This document shows positions 55,074 through 63,206 of a DNA stretch of 64,000 nt, in pieces. Within the stretch, counting starts at the first letter, position 1, and every line of letters starts with the position of its first letter. The notes under the pieces were generated by a model, which was not told the DNA's origin, did no database searches, and saw only the letters and a list, made by a program, of their open reading frames with translations. The position numbers and the translations under genes are program-made. The DNA comes from Actinomycetales bacterium (GTDB taxonomy: Bacteria; Actinomycetota; Actinomycetes; Actinomycetales; Dermatophilaceae), in the NCBI GenBank assembly GCA_016711095.1, contig JADJTP010000002.1, positions 434,001 through 498,000 of the forward strand, in the 5' to 3' direction.

Positions 55074-56083
55074 AGCGTCGGCAGAGTAGGGGCGAGTTCG
55101 CCGAAGGGCAACCGCGTCTGCGGCGGGCCGTGCGTGGGGTCGACGCCGTCGAAGAGTTTGGAGACCGACTTGCCCGCATGGATCCGGGCGATGGCCTCGG
55201 CGAACAGCTCGGCGATGGAGAGCACCTGCAACTCAGGCCAACCCAGCGGGGGAGGGACCGTGTCGGTCGTCACCATCTCGCGGATCATCGGGTGCCCGCG
55301 CAGCCGCTCGGCTGCCCGGCCGGTGAACAGCCCGTGGGTACAGGCCACCGACGCTTCGATGCAGCCGGAATCGGCGAGCCGGTCGAGCAACTCGATGATC
55401 GAGCCACCGGTGGCGATCTCATCATCGAGGATGATCGCCCGACGGCCGGACACGTCACCCACGATGGCATCGATGACAACCTTGTCATCGGCCTTTCGCT
55501 GCTTGCTGCCGGCGGCGACCGGCAGGTTGAGCAGACGCGCCAGCAGCGTCGCGGTCTTGGCGTTGCCGAGGTCGGGGGAGACGACGATGCAGTCGCGCAG
55601 GTCGCGTTGGCGGAAGTGGTCGGCAAGCACCCCGATGGCGGTGAGGTGGTCGACGGGCACCGAGAAGAAGCCATGCACCTGCGGGGCATGCAGCGACATC
55701 GTCAGCACCCGGCTCACTCCCGCGGTGGCGAGCAGATCAGCGACGAGCCGGCCGCCGATAGAGATCCGGGAGGCGTCCTTCTTGTCCGAACGGGCATAGG
55801 CGTAGTGCGGCATCACCGCGGTGATCGACGCCGCTGAGGCTCCTCGGGCCGCGTCGATCATCAGCAGTAGCTCCATGAGGTGCTCCTGCGTCGGGGGAAC
55901 GAGGGGCTGGATGATGTAGACGTCGCGCTGGCGGCAGTTGGCGTGCAGCTGAGCCTGCAGACAGTCGTTGCTGAAGCGGCTCAGGTCGACGCGCGAGAGC
56001 TTGATTCCCAGATAGGCGCAGATCCGCCGAGCGAGGTCCGGGTGAGCGTTGCCGGAGAAGACGACGATGTCAGCCACTGACAT
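55070..56083 (-). CDS. Ribose-phosphate pyrophosphokinase, divergent copy
   Basis: A 337-residue PRPP synthetase-family protein, which would make PRPP from ribose-5-phosphate and ATP. It has the start DIVVFSGNAHPDLARRI, catalytic-loop SDKKDASRISIGGRLVA, TMSLHAPQVHGFF and a PRPP-binding loop ILDDEIATGGS. Two segments differ from housekeeping Prs: the KKDASRISIGG flexible loop and DDEIATGGS instead of DDMIDTGGT. It may be a second, specialised copy. TAGGGT near 56116-56121 on this strand and a GAAGGG ribosome site suggest a short leader. Confidence 0.85.
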   Translation of the reverse strand: MSVADIVVFSGNAHPDLARRICAYLGIKLSRVDLSRFSNDCLQAQLHANCRQRDVYIIQPLVPPTQEHLMELLLMIDAARGASAASITAVMPHYAYARSDKKDASRISIGGRLVADLLATAGVSRVLTMSLHAPQVHGFFSVPVDHLTAIGVLADHFRQRDLRDCIVVSPDLGNAKTATLLARLLNLPVAAGSKQRKADDKVVIDAIVGDVSGRRAIILDDEIATGGSIIELLDRLADSGCIEASVACTHGLFTGRAAERLRGHPMIREMVTTDTVPPPLGWPELQVLSIAELFAEAIARIHAGKSVSKLFDGVDPTHGPPQTRLPFGELAPTLPTL

Positions 56084-56115
56084 CCCTTCGGGAGACCTGC
56101 ATCACGAACGACCCC

Positions 56116-56121
56116 ACCCTA
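56116..56121 (-). promoter_or_regulatory. -10 element of the PRPP synthetase-DUF3054 pair
   Basis: TAGGGT on the minus strand, about 32 nt before the ATG. It includes the stop codon of the upstream esterase gene. Confidence 0.35.
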
Positions 56122-57111
56122 GACCAGCTCCGGCGCAGCGGCCGGCACGGGCGGGTGCAGGTGGCGGCGCACCTCGGTCACCAGCTCGCTGAGGGCCTGC
56201 CTGCCGATGTGAGTCGCCCCGGGGAAGCTCAAGAAGCCGTGGACGGCCCCCAGGTAGTTCGTCCGGCGCACCGCCACCCCCGCCTCGGCCAACCGCGCGC
56301 CGTAGGCCAGTCCTTCATCGCGGATCGGGTCGTTGTCGGCGGTCTGCACGAGCGCTGGTGGCAAACCGGAGAGGTCCGCGCGCCAATACGGCGAGAGGGC
56401 CGGGTCACGCAGATCGCGAGGGTGCGCGCCGAGGTAGTGGTCGATGAAGGCGTCCATCTTGGCCTTGGTCAGCACCGGGGCGAACGCATGTTCCTGGATC
56501 GAGGGAAAAGACCGGGAGAGGTCGGTCGCCGGGTAGATGAGGGCTTGGTGGGCGATAGCCGGGCCACCCGCGTCGTATGCCGCGTGGGTGACGAGCGCGG
56601 CGAGGTTGCCGCCGGCGGAGTCGCCGCACACGCCGAGCCGGGACGGGTCCCCGCGCAGGGATGCGGCGTGTTCGGCGATCCAGCTCGTCGCGTCGATGGC
56701 GTCGTGGGCGGCCTGTGGCGCGCGGTGTTCCGGGCCCATCCGGTAATCGACCGAGACGACGAGCACCTGCGCACGCTGGGCCAGCTGACCGCACAACGGG
56801 TCGTACTGCCGGGGGCTGCCGAGCACCCAGCCACCGCCGTGAAAGAACACGACGACCGGGTGCGGCCCGGCGCCGTCCGGACGGTACGTCCGCAGTTGCC
56901 TTCGGGAGCCGTCGCGCATCGGGGCCCAGGCGTCCGAGATCTTCACGGTGGGTGGCAGCGGACCGGTGACCCACGTGAAAGGCCTGGTCAGCGGCGCGAC
57001 CCGGGATCTGGCCGCCTCGATGTCGGCGATGTCCATCTGTTGGATCTGAGGATAGGGACCGTGCTCGAGCAGCGCCGCAAACAACCGCGTGCGCAGTGGG
57101 ATCCGCGACAT
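56119..57111 (-). CDS. Alpha/beta hydrolase fold esterase (HSL family)
   Basis: A 330-residue hormone-sensitive-lipase-type esterase. The oxyanion motif is FFHGGGWVLGS, the nucleophile elbow GDSAGGNLAAL, the acid in ADNDPIRDEG and the base in VHGFLSFPGA. It has no signal peptide. Substrates are probably short to medium acyl esters. It is a clear paralogue of the next gene, 5 bp away on the same strand, and shares whole segments such as RADLSGLPPALVQTAD. The start is ATG at 57111. Confidence 0.9.
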   Translation of the reverse strand: MSRIPLRTRLFAALLEHGPYPQIQQMDIADIEAARSRVAPLTRPFTWVTGPLPPTVKISDAWAPMRDGSRRQLRTYRPDGAGPHPVVVFFHGGGWVLGSPRQYDPLCGQLAQRAQVLVVSVDYRMGPEHRAPQAAHDAIDATSWIAEHAASLRGDPSRLGVCGDSAGGNLAALVTHAAYDAGGPAIAHQALIYPATDLSRSFPSIQEHAFAPVLTKAKMDAFIDHYLGAHPRDLRDPALSPYWRADLSGLPPALVQTADNDPIRDEGLAYGARLAEAGVAVRRTNYLGAVHGFLSFPGATHIGRQALSELVTEVRRHLHPPVPAAAPELV

Positions 57112-57116
57112 GGTGC

Positions 57117-58115
57117 CTAGTCTGCCAAGTCCGGAACAGGCCGCCGGACCACGGAGAGCGGCGCTCTGCCCAGATGGCGGCGCAGTTCGCTGACCAACTC
57201 GTGCCGGGCCTGCTCACCGATGACCGTCGCCCCCGGGAAGCTCATGAACCCGTGCACGGTGCGCAGGTAGTTGGTGGACCGCACCGGCACGCCGGCATCG
57301 GCCAGCCGCTCGGCATACGCCAGGCCCTCGTCGCGCAACGGATCGAGATCGGCGGTCTGCACCAACGCCGGTGGCAAACCGCGCAGGTCAGCGCGCCAAT
57401 AGGGCGACACCCGCGGGTCGGTCGGCTCGATGACGTCGCCGAGGTAGTGCTCGGTGAAGACCCGGATCTTCTCGGCGCTGAGCACGGGCGCCGTGCCGTG
57501 CTCGGAGGCTGACGGGAAGCTCTGGGTGGCGTCGGTGCACGGATAGATCAGGGCTTGGTGCGCGATCGCCGGACCGCCGTCGTCGTATGCCGCGTGGCTC
57601 ACCAGCGCGGCGATCCCGCCGCCTGCGCTGTCGCCGCAGACCGCGATGCGGTCGGGGTCGCCGCGCAGGGTGCTTGCGTGGTCGTGCGCCCACCGCAGGC
57701 CGTCGACGCTGTCGTTCAGCGCGGCCGGCGCCCGATGCTCAGGCGCCTGGCGATAGTCGACCGAGACCACCACGGCCGGAACCGACGTGGCGATGAAGGA
57801 ACAGAGTGGGTCGTACATCTTGGTGTTGCCCAGGACGTAGCCGCCCCCGTGGAAGAAGACGACCATCGGCAGCGGCCCCGCGGCATACATCGGGGTGTAG
57901 ATCCGCACCGGTCGGCTGGCGCCGTCGCGGGCGGTGAAGGCCGACTCCCGGATGCTGACCCTGGCGGAGATTCCACCGGTCACCCAGGTATGCGGCCAGC
58001 GCTGCGGCGGAGTCCACTGGCGCGCGCTGCGGATACCTTCTTCGTCGAGCTCGAGGATCGACCCGCGGCCGAACCGTTCCAGGGCGAGGGCGAAGACGGC
58101 GGTGCGCAGCGGCAT
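57117..58115 (-). CDS. Alpha/beta hydrolase fold esterase (HSL family), tandem paralogue
   Basis: A 332-residue esterase with FFHGGGYVLGN, GDSAGGGIAALVSHAAYD, an acid in ADLDPLRDEGLAY and a base in VHGFMSFPGA. It parallels the preceding gene along its whole length, indicating tandem duplication and later divergence. The start is uncertain: ATG at 58115 is used here, and GTG codons up to about 58163 stay in frame. It diverges from dop. Confidence 0.86.
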   Translation of the reverse strand: MPLRTAVFALALERFGRGSILELDEEGIRSARQWTPPQRWPHTWVTGGISARVSIRESAFTARDGASRPVRIYTPMYAAGPLPMVVFFHGGGYVLGNTKMYDPLCSFIATSVPAVVVSVDYRQAPEHRAPAALNDSVDGLRWAHDHASTLRGDPDRIAVCGDSAGGGIAALVSHAAYDDGGPAIAHQALIYPCTDATQSFPSASEHGTAPVLSAEKIRVFTEHYLGDVIEPTDPRVSPYWRADLRGLPPALVQTADLDPLRDEGLAYAERLADAGVPVRSTNYLRTVHGFMSFPGATVIGEQARHELVSELRRHLGRAPLSVVRRPVPDLAD

Positions 58116-58240
58116 CCGGGGCCGGGGGACGCGACCAAGTCGGGCGGTGGGGCGAGGCACACCCACATTCTCGCCGACCGAGACGCACCTGCACGACCCG
58201 AGGCGCCTGCGTGGTCCGCGGGGGTGGCACGGGCCCCGCA

Positions 58241-58246
58241 TAGGGT
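58241..58246 (+). promoter_or_regulatory. Leaderless -10 element of dop
   Basis: TAGGGT, 6 nt before the ATG at 58253. The spacer GGAGGC could also serve as a ribosome site. Confidence 0.5.
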
Positions 58247-58252
58247 GGAGGC

Positions 58253-59782
58253 ATGACGGTGCGGCGGGTGATGGGGGTCGAAACCGAATACGGCGTGTCC
58301 GCGCCGGGTGACCCCACCGCCAACCCCATGGTGCTCTCGGGGCAGGTCGTCACCGCCTATGCCAGGGCCAAGGGACTGCACACCGGTCGCGGTGCCTGGG
58401 ACTACGCCTATGAGCAGCCGCTGCGAGACGCGCGCGGCTGGGAGCTCGGCCGCAGCTTCGCCGACCCGAGCCAGCTCACCGACATCGATGACCCGACGAT
58501 GGCCAACGTCGTGCTCACCAACGGGGCCCGGTTCTATGTCGACCACGCCCACCCCGAGTACTCCGGCCCCGAGGTGACCACCCCGCGGGCCGTCGTCACC
58601 TGGGACCGGGCCGGCGACCTGATCATGCAGGAAGCCGCCGAACTGCTCAATCCCGACCCGGCCCGACCCACCGTGGCTCTCTACAAGAACAACACCGACG
58701 GCAAGGGTGCGTCCTACGGGACCCATGAGAACTACCTCATGCGCCGCCAGACTCCGTTCGGCGACATCGTGCGCCACCTCATGCCCTTCTTCGTCGTGCG
58801 CCAACTGATCTGCGGAGCCGGGCGGGTGGGCATCGGGCAGGACTCCCGGGTGTCCGGCTTCCAGATCTCCCAGCGTTCGGACTTCTTCGAGACCGAGGTG
58901 GGGCTGGAGACGACGCTCAAGCGGCCCATCATCAACACCCGCGACGAGCCGCACGCCACCGCCGACAGCTATCGCCGGCTGCACGTCATCATCGGCGACG
59001 CCAACCAGTGCGACGTCGCCGGACTGCTGAAGGTGGGCACGACCAGCCTCGTGCTGGCTCTCATCGAAGACCGGGCGATGCCGGCCGATGTCACCGTCGC
59101 CAACCCCGTCTCCACCCTGCATGCGATCTCCCACGATCCAACCCTGCGCACCCTCGTGCAGCTGCGCGACGGGCGACGGCTCACGGCCCTCGAGCTGCTG
59201 TGGACCTATCACGACGCCTGCGCGGCCTACCTGAGCGAACGCACCGGCGACGCGGCCGGAGCGGACGCCGACACCCGCGAGGTGATGACCCGGTGGGCCG
59301 ACGTGCTCACCCGCCTCGGACACGACCCGATGAGCTGCGCCCGCGAGATCGACTGGGTCGCCAAACTCCGTCTGCTGCAGGCCTATCGCGACCGCGACAG
59401 CCTCGCCTGGACCGAGCCGAGGCTGGCCGCCCTGGACATCCAGTGGAGCGACATCCGACCCTCCAAGAGCGTCTTCCGCACCCTTCGCAGCGCCGGGCAG
59501 GTGACCGAGCTGATCCCGATCGAGGCGGCCCGGGCCGCCGTCGCCACGCCGCCGGAGGACACCCGCGCCTGGTTCCGCGGGGAATGCCTACGCCGGTATG
59601 CCGCCAACGTCGTCTCCGCGTCGTGGGATTCGCTGATCTTCGAGGTCCCCGGACAGAGCGCCCTGCAACGCATCCCCATGCTCGAACCACTGCGAGGAAC
59701 CCGCGGACACCTCGGCCCGTTGCTCGAGCGCAGCCCCGACGTCGGCACGTTGTTGCGTGAGCTGCTCGGTTCCGGCGACTAG
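58253..59782 (+). CDS. dop: Pup deamidase/depupylase Dop
   Basis: A 509-residue carboxylate-amine-ligase-fold enzyme. It deamidates the C-terminal Gln of Pup to Glu and removes Pup from tagged proteins. It starts VRRVMGVETEYGVSAPG, has the catalytic Asp97 in YVDHAHPEYSG, LYKNNTDGKGASYGTHENYL and PIINTRDEPHA. The longer length and the insertion in the first domain (LHTGRGAWDY, the Dop-loop region) distinguish it from PafA. It starts from its own leaderless promoter and leads into pup. Confidence 0.96.
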   Translation: MTVRRVMGVETEYGVSAPGDPTANPMVLSGQVVTAYARAKGLHTGRGAWDYAYEQPLRDARGWELGRSFADPSQLTDIDDPTMANVVLTNGARFYVDHAHPEYSGPEVTTPRAVVTWDRAGDLIMQEAAELLNPDPARPTVALYKNNTDGKGASYGTHENYLMRRQTPFGDIVRHLMPFFVVRQLICGAGRVGIGQDSRVSGFQISQRSDFFETEVGLETTLKRPIINTRDEPHATADSYRRLHVIIGDANQCDVAGLLKVGTTSLVLALIEDRAMPADVTVANPVSTLHAISHDPTLRTLVQLRDGRRLTALELLWTYHDACAAYLSERTGDAAGADADTREVMTRWADVLTRLGHDPMSCAREIDWVAKLRLLQAYRDRDSLAWTEPRLAALDIQWSDIRPSKSVFRTLRSAGQVTELIPIEAARAAVATPPEDTRAWFRGECLRRYAANVVSASWDSLIFEVPGQSALQRIPMLEPLRGTRGHLGPLLERSPDVGTLLRELLGSGD

Positions 59783-59785
59783 GTT
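59780..59785 (+). promoter_or_regulatory. -10 element upstream of pup
   Basis: TAGGTT includes the dop stop codon. It lies 6 nt before a GTG at 59792 that is in frame with pup. Confidence 0.4.
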
Positions 59786-59833
59786 TGACCCGTGGTCGGC
59801 GCGATGGCCGTCCCGGCACGAGGTGGAGGATCC

Positions 59834-60031
59834 ATGGCCAGCCAGGAGCAGAGCCGACCGCAGCGTCGCGAGGGCGACCCGGACACCCCGGCGCCTGTGA
59901 CGCCGCCGGGAGCGGCCCAGACGACCGTCTCGGACGCCGACATCGACAGCGTGCTCGACGAGATCGACGACGTGCTGGAGATCAACGCCGAGGAGTTCGT
60001 CCGCAGCTTCGTCCAGAAGGGCGGGCAGTGA
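59834..60031 (+). CDS. pup: Prokaryotic ubiquitin-like protein Pup
   Basis: A 65-residue, mostly disordered tag that PafA attaches to lysines of target proteins. It ends in Gly-Gly-Gln, so Dop must deamidate it first. The helical Arc-binding part is DIDSVLDEIDDVLEINAEEF. The ATG at 59834 has GGAGG 4 nt upstream. An in-frame GTG at 59792 preceded by a leaderless -10 could give a form with 14 extra residues. The stop overlaps the prcB start by 4 bp. Confidence 0.96.
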   Translation: MASQEQSRPQRREGDPDTPAPVTPPGAAQTTVSDADIDSVLDEIDDVLEINAEEFVRSFVQKGGQ

Positions 60032-60867
60032 GCGCTGGAGCGCCGGGACGGGCTGAGCGCGGGCGTCTGCCGGCGGCATACCTCACGCCTGGTAGTGCGT
60101 CGTTCACCGAGTTCCTCTCCGGTGCCGCGCCCGAGCTGCTGCCTGGGCGGCGGGCCCTGCCGGCGACGGTGGAGTTCGACGCCACGCATGGCACGACGAT
60201 CGTCGCCGCCGAGTTCGCAGACGGGGTCGTCGTAGCCGGTGACCGACGGGCGACGATGGGCAACCTCATCGCCAACCGCGTGATGGAGAAGGTCTTCACG
60301 GCCGACGAATACAGCGTCATCGGCATCGCCGGGACGGCCGGAATCGCCGTCGAGCTGGTCAAGCTCTATCAGGTCGAGTTGGAGCATTACGAGAAGATCG
60401 AAGGCGCCCTCATGTCGGTCGAGGGCAAGGCCAATCGGCTCGCGACGATGATTCGAGCCAACCTCGGGCTGGCCATGCAGGGGCTCACCGTCGTGCCGCT
60501 GTTCGCCGGGTTCGACATCGTCGAGGGTCGGGGGCGGATGTTCTCCTACGACGTCACCGGCGGGTGCTACCCCGAGCGGGACCACCAGGCCATCGGCTCG
60601 GGGGCGCTGTTCGCCCGCGGCTCGCTCAAGAAGCTCTGGCGACCGGGGATGAGCGAGGCCGACACGGTGCGCGCCTGCGTGGAGTCCCTCTACGACGCGG
60701 CCGACGACGATTCCGCGACGGGGGGGCCGGACGTCGGTCGACGCATCTGGCCGACCCTCGCTGTCGTGGACGAGCGTGGGGCCAGGTTCTTGCCCGACGA
60801 CGTCCTCGCGGGCGTTGTCGAGTCGATCGTCGCCGACCGCCGCGGCAACCCGGGAGGTGCGCGATGA
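60028..60867 (+). CDS. prcB: Proteasome subunit beta
   Basis: A 279-residue 20S core beta subunit carrying the protease active site. A 55-residue propeptide precedes Thr56 in ATHG-TTIVAAEF; after self-cleavage Thr becomes the N-terminal nucleophile. Catalytic Asp and Lys partners are in DRRAT and VMEKVF. The GTG start overlaps the pup stop (GTGA), and its own stop overlaps the prcA start (ATGA), so translation of the three is coupled. Confidence 0.96.
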   Translation: MSAGAPGRAERGRLPAAYLTPGSASFTEFLSGAAPELLPGRRALPATVEFDATHGTTIVAAEFADGVVVAGDRRATMGNLIANRVMEKVFTADEYSVIGIAGTAGIAVELVKLYQVELEHYEKIEGALMSVEGKANRLATMIRANLGLAMQGLTVVPLFAGFDIVEGRGRMFSYDVTGGCYPERDHQAIGSGALFARGSLKKLWRPGMSEADTVRACVESLYDAADDDSATGGPDVGRRIWPTLAVVDERGARFLPDDVLAGVVESIVADRRGNPGGAR

Positions 60868-61652
60868 GCATGCCGTTCTATGTCTCACCAGAGCAACTCA
60901 TGAAGGACAAGGCCGACTATGCCCGCAAGGGGATCGCCCGCGGCCGGTCGGTCGTCGTCCTGCAATACGACCGGGGCATCGTCTTCGTCGCCGAGAACCC
61001 GCAGAGCCTGCGCAAGATCTCCGAGATCTATGACCGGATCGCCTTCGCCGCGGTCGGCATGTATTACGAGTTCGAGAGCCTGCGGGTCGCCGGCATCCGC
61101 TATGCCGACCTACGGGGCTACTCCTACGACCGGTCCGATGTGTCCGCTCGCGGGTTGGCGAACGCGTACGCGCAGACGCTCGGCACGGTCTTCACCCAGG
61201 AGCCCAAACCCTACGAGATCGAGCTATGCGTGGCAGAGGTGGGGGACACGCCCGAGGGCGATCAGATCTTCCGGCTCACTTACGACGGGTCCGTCGCCGA
61301 CCAGCACGGGTTCCTCGTCATGGGGGGCGCGAGCGGACCAGCCGAGGAACGCCTCAAGCGGGACTGGCAGGAGGGTATGCCGCTCGGCGACGCACTCGTG
61401 CTGGCGGTGTCGGCGCTCGGCGCCGATCCGGCCGGTGGCGCCGATCGGAGCTTGGCGCCTGACCAGCTTGAGGTCGCGGTCCTGGACCGTCACCGGCCGC
61501 GGCGGACCTTCCGGCGGATCATCGGGCCGTTGCTCGCCGACCTGATCAATGCTGACAGTCCCACCGCGCACGCACCGGAACTCGACGACGGAGCACCCGG
61601 GCACCACGACACCCTCTCGGGGGAGCACCCCTCGGCGGAGGCTCAGGCCTGA
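60864..61652 (+). CDS. prcA: Proteasome subunit alpha
   Basis: A 262-residue alpha subunit forming the outer gated rings of the 20S core. It begins MSMPFYVSPEQLMKDKADYA, the gating N-terminus common to actinobacterial PrcA, followed by GRSVVVLQYDRGIVFVAENP. The last 40 residues are an acidic, low-complexity tail. It overlaps prcB by 4 bp. The C-terminal tail lies outside the conserved fold. Confidence 0.96.
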   Translation: MSMPFYVSPEQLMKDKADYARKGIARGRSVVVLQYDRGIVFVAENPQSLRKISEIYDRIAFAAVGMYYEFESLRVAGIRYADLRGYSYDRSDVSARGLANAYAQTLGTVFTQEPKPYEIELCVAEVGDTPEGDQIFRLTYDGSVADQHGFLVMGGASGPAEERLKRDWQEGMPLGDALVLAVSALGADPAGGADRSLAPDQLEVAVLDRHRPRRTFRRIIGPLLADLINADSPTAHAPELDDGAPGHHDTLSGEHPSAEAQA

Positions 61653-61702
61653 GCATCGACTCCTCAGCGGCGACGGGGGCGGGGCCGCACTGGAGCCGGG
61701 CT

Positions 61703-61708
61703 TAGGGT
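61703..61708 (+). promoter_or_regulatory. Leaderless -10 element of pafA
   Basis: TAGGGT, 7 nt before the ATG at 61716. A GTG at 61707 falls inside this hexamer, so it is unlikely to be the start. Confidence 0.5.
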
Positions 61709-61715
61709 GAGTCGC

Positions 61716-63077
61716 ATGCGGAGGCGGATTTTCGGGATCGAGACCGAGTTCGGCGTGACCTGCACCCACCAGGGGCAGCGTCGGCTCACACCCGACGAGG
61801 TCTCCAGGTATCTGTTCCGCCGGGTGGTCGCCTGGGGCCGCAGCAGCAACGTCTTCCTCGGCAACGGCTCCCGGCTCTATCTCGACGTCGGAAGCCACCC
61901 CGAATATGCCACCGCCGAATGCGACTCCATCACCCAGGCCGTGACCCACGACAAGGCCGGCGAGCGCATCCTCGAGGGTCTGGCCGAGGAGGCCCAACAG
62001 CGGCTGGCCGAAGAGGGGATCGACGGAGACATCTACGTCTTCAAGAACAACACCGACTCCGCCGGCAACTCCTACGGCTGTCACGAGAATTACCTCATCG
62101 GGCGGGCGGGGGACTTCGGTCAGATCGCCGACATGCTCATCCCCTTCCTCATCAGCCGACAACTCATCTGCGGCGCCGGCAAGATCGTCACCGGAGCCAA
62201 GCGACCGACATTCTGTGTGAGCCAACGCGCCGACCACATCTGGGAGGGCGTCTCCTCGGCCACGACCCGCAGCCGTCCGATCATCAACACCCGCGACGAG
62301 CCACATGCCGACGCCGAGAAGTACCGCAGGCTGCACGTCATCGTCGGTGACTCGACCATGTCCGAGACCACGACCCTGCTCAAGGTGGGATCAGCAGACC
62401 TCGTCCTGCAGATGGCCGAGTCCGGTGCCGTCATGCGCGACTTGGCTCTCGAGAATCCCATCCGGGCAATCCGCGAGATGAGCCAGGATCCCACCGGGCG
62501 GCGTACAGTGCGCCTGGCCGACGGTCGCTCCATGTCGGCTCTGGACATGCAGACCGAATATCTCACCAGGGTGCGGGCGTTCGCCGAGCGCGAGGGTCTG
62601 GTGGCCGGCTCGCACGCCAGGGTGTTGGAGTTGTGGGAACGCACCCTGCACGCAGTGGACACCGACAACCTCGCGCTCGTCGAGCGCGAGATCGATTGGG
62701 TCATCAAGTGGCGGATGCTCGACCGCTATGCCGCCAAGCATCACCTCCCGCTCGATGATCCGCGGTTGCTGCAGATCGACCTGGCCTTCCACGACATCAA
62801 CCGCCGCCGCGGCCTGTTCTATCTGCTCCAGCGCCGCGGGCTGGTGACCCGGGAATGCACCGACCTGGAGGTCTTCCGGGCCAAGACGCAGCCGCCGCAG
62901 ACGACGCGGGCGAAGCTCCGCGGCGACTTCGTCCGCGCGGCGACGGCCAAGCGGCGCGACTTCAGCGTCGACTGGGTCCATCTCAAACTCAACGATCAAG
63001 CCCAACGGACCGTGCTGTGCAAGGACCCCTTTGCCGCCGTCGACGAGCGGGTTCAGCGCCTCATCGACGGGATGTGA
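61716..63077 (+). CDS. pafA: Pup--protein ligase PafA
   Basis: A 453-residue ligase that uses ATP to join the C-terminal Glu of Pup to target lysines. It opens with the canonical RRRIFGIETEFGVTCT. The catalytic Asp is near residue 57 in LYLDVGSHPEYATAE; other family boxes are VFKNNTDSAGNSYGCHENYL and PIINTRDEPHAD, shared with its paralogue Dop. It follows prcA by 63 bp with its own likely promoter. Confidence 0.96.
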   Translation: MRRRIFGIETEFGVTCTHQGQRRLTPDEVSRYLFRRVVAWGRSSNVFLGNGSRLYLDVGSHPEYATAECDSITQAVTHDKAGERILEGLAEEAQQRLAEEGIDGDIYVFKNNTDSAGNSYGCHENYLIGRAGDFGQIADMLIPFLISRQLICGAGKIVTGAKRPTFCVSQRADHIWEGVSSATTRSRPIINTRDEPHADAEKYRRLHVIVGDSTMSETTTLLKVGSADLVLQMAESGAVMRDLALENPIRAIREMSQDPTGRRTVRLADGRSMSALDMQTEYLTRVRAFAEREGLVAGSHARVLELWERTLHAVDTDNLALVEREIDWVIKWRMLDRYAAKHHLPLDDPRLLQIDLAFHDINRRRGLFYLLQRRGLVTRECTDLEVFRAKTQPPQTTRAKLRGDFVRAATAKRRDFSVDWVHLKLNDQAQRTVLCKDPFAAVDERVQRLIDGM

Positions 63078-63206
63078 GCGTCGCTACGGCCGCGGCACCC
63101 CTGCGCGTTCGGGGCGCCTGCGTTCCCCGGCGCCGACGGCATACGTTCGCGGGTTAGAGTGTCCCGGCCGTCCCAGCTGCCGCTGCCTTCTCCACGAGGA
63201 CTCACC

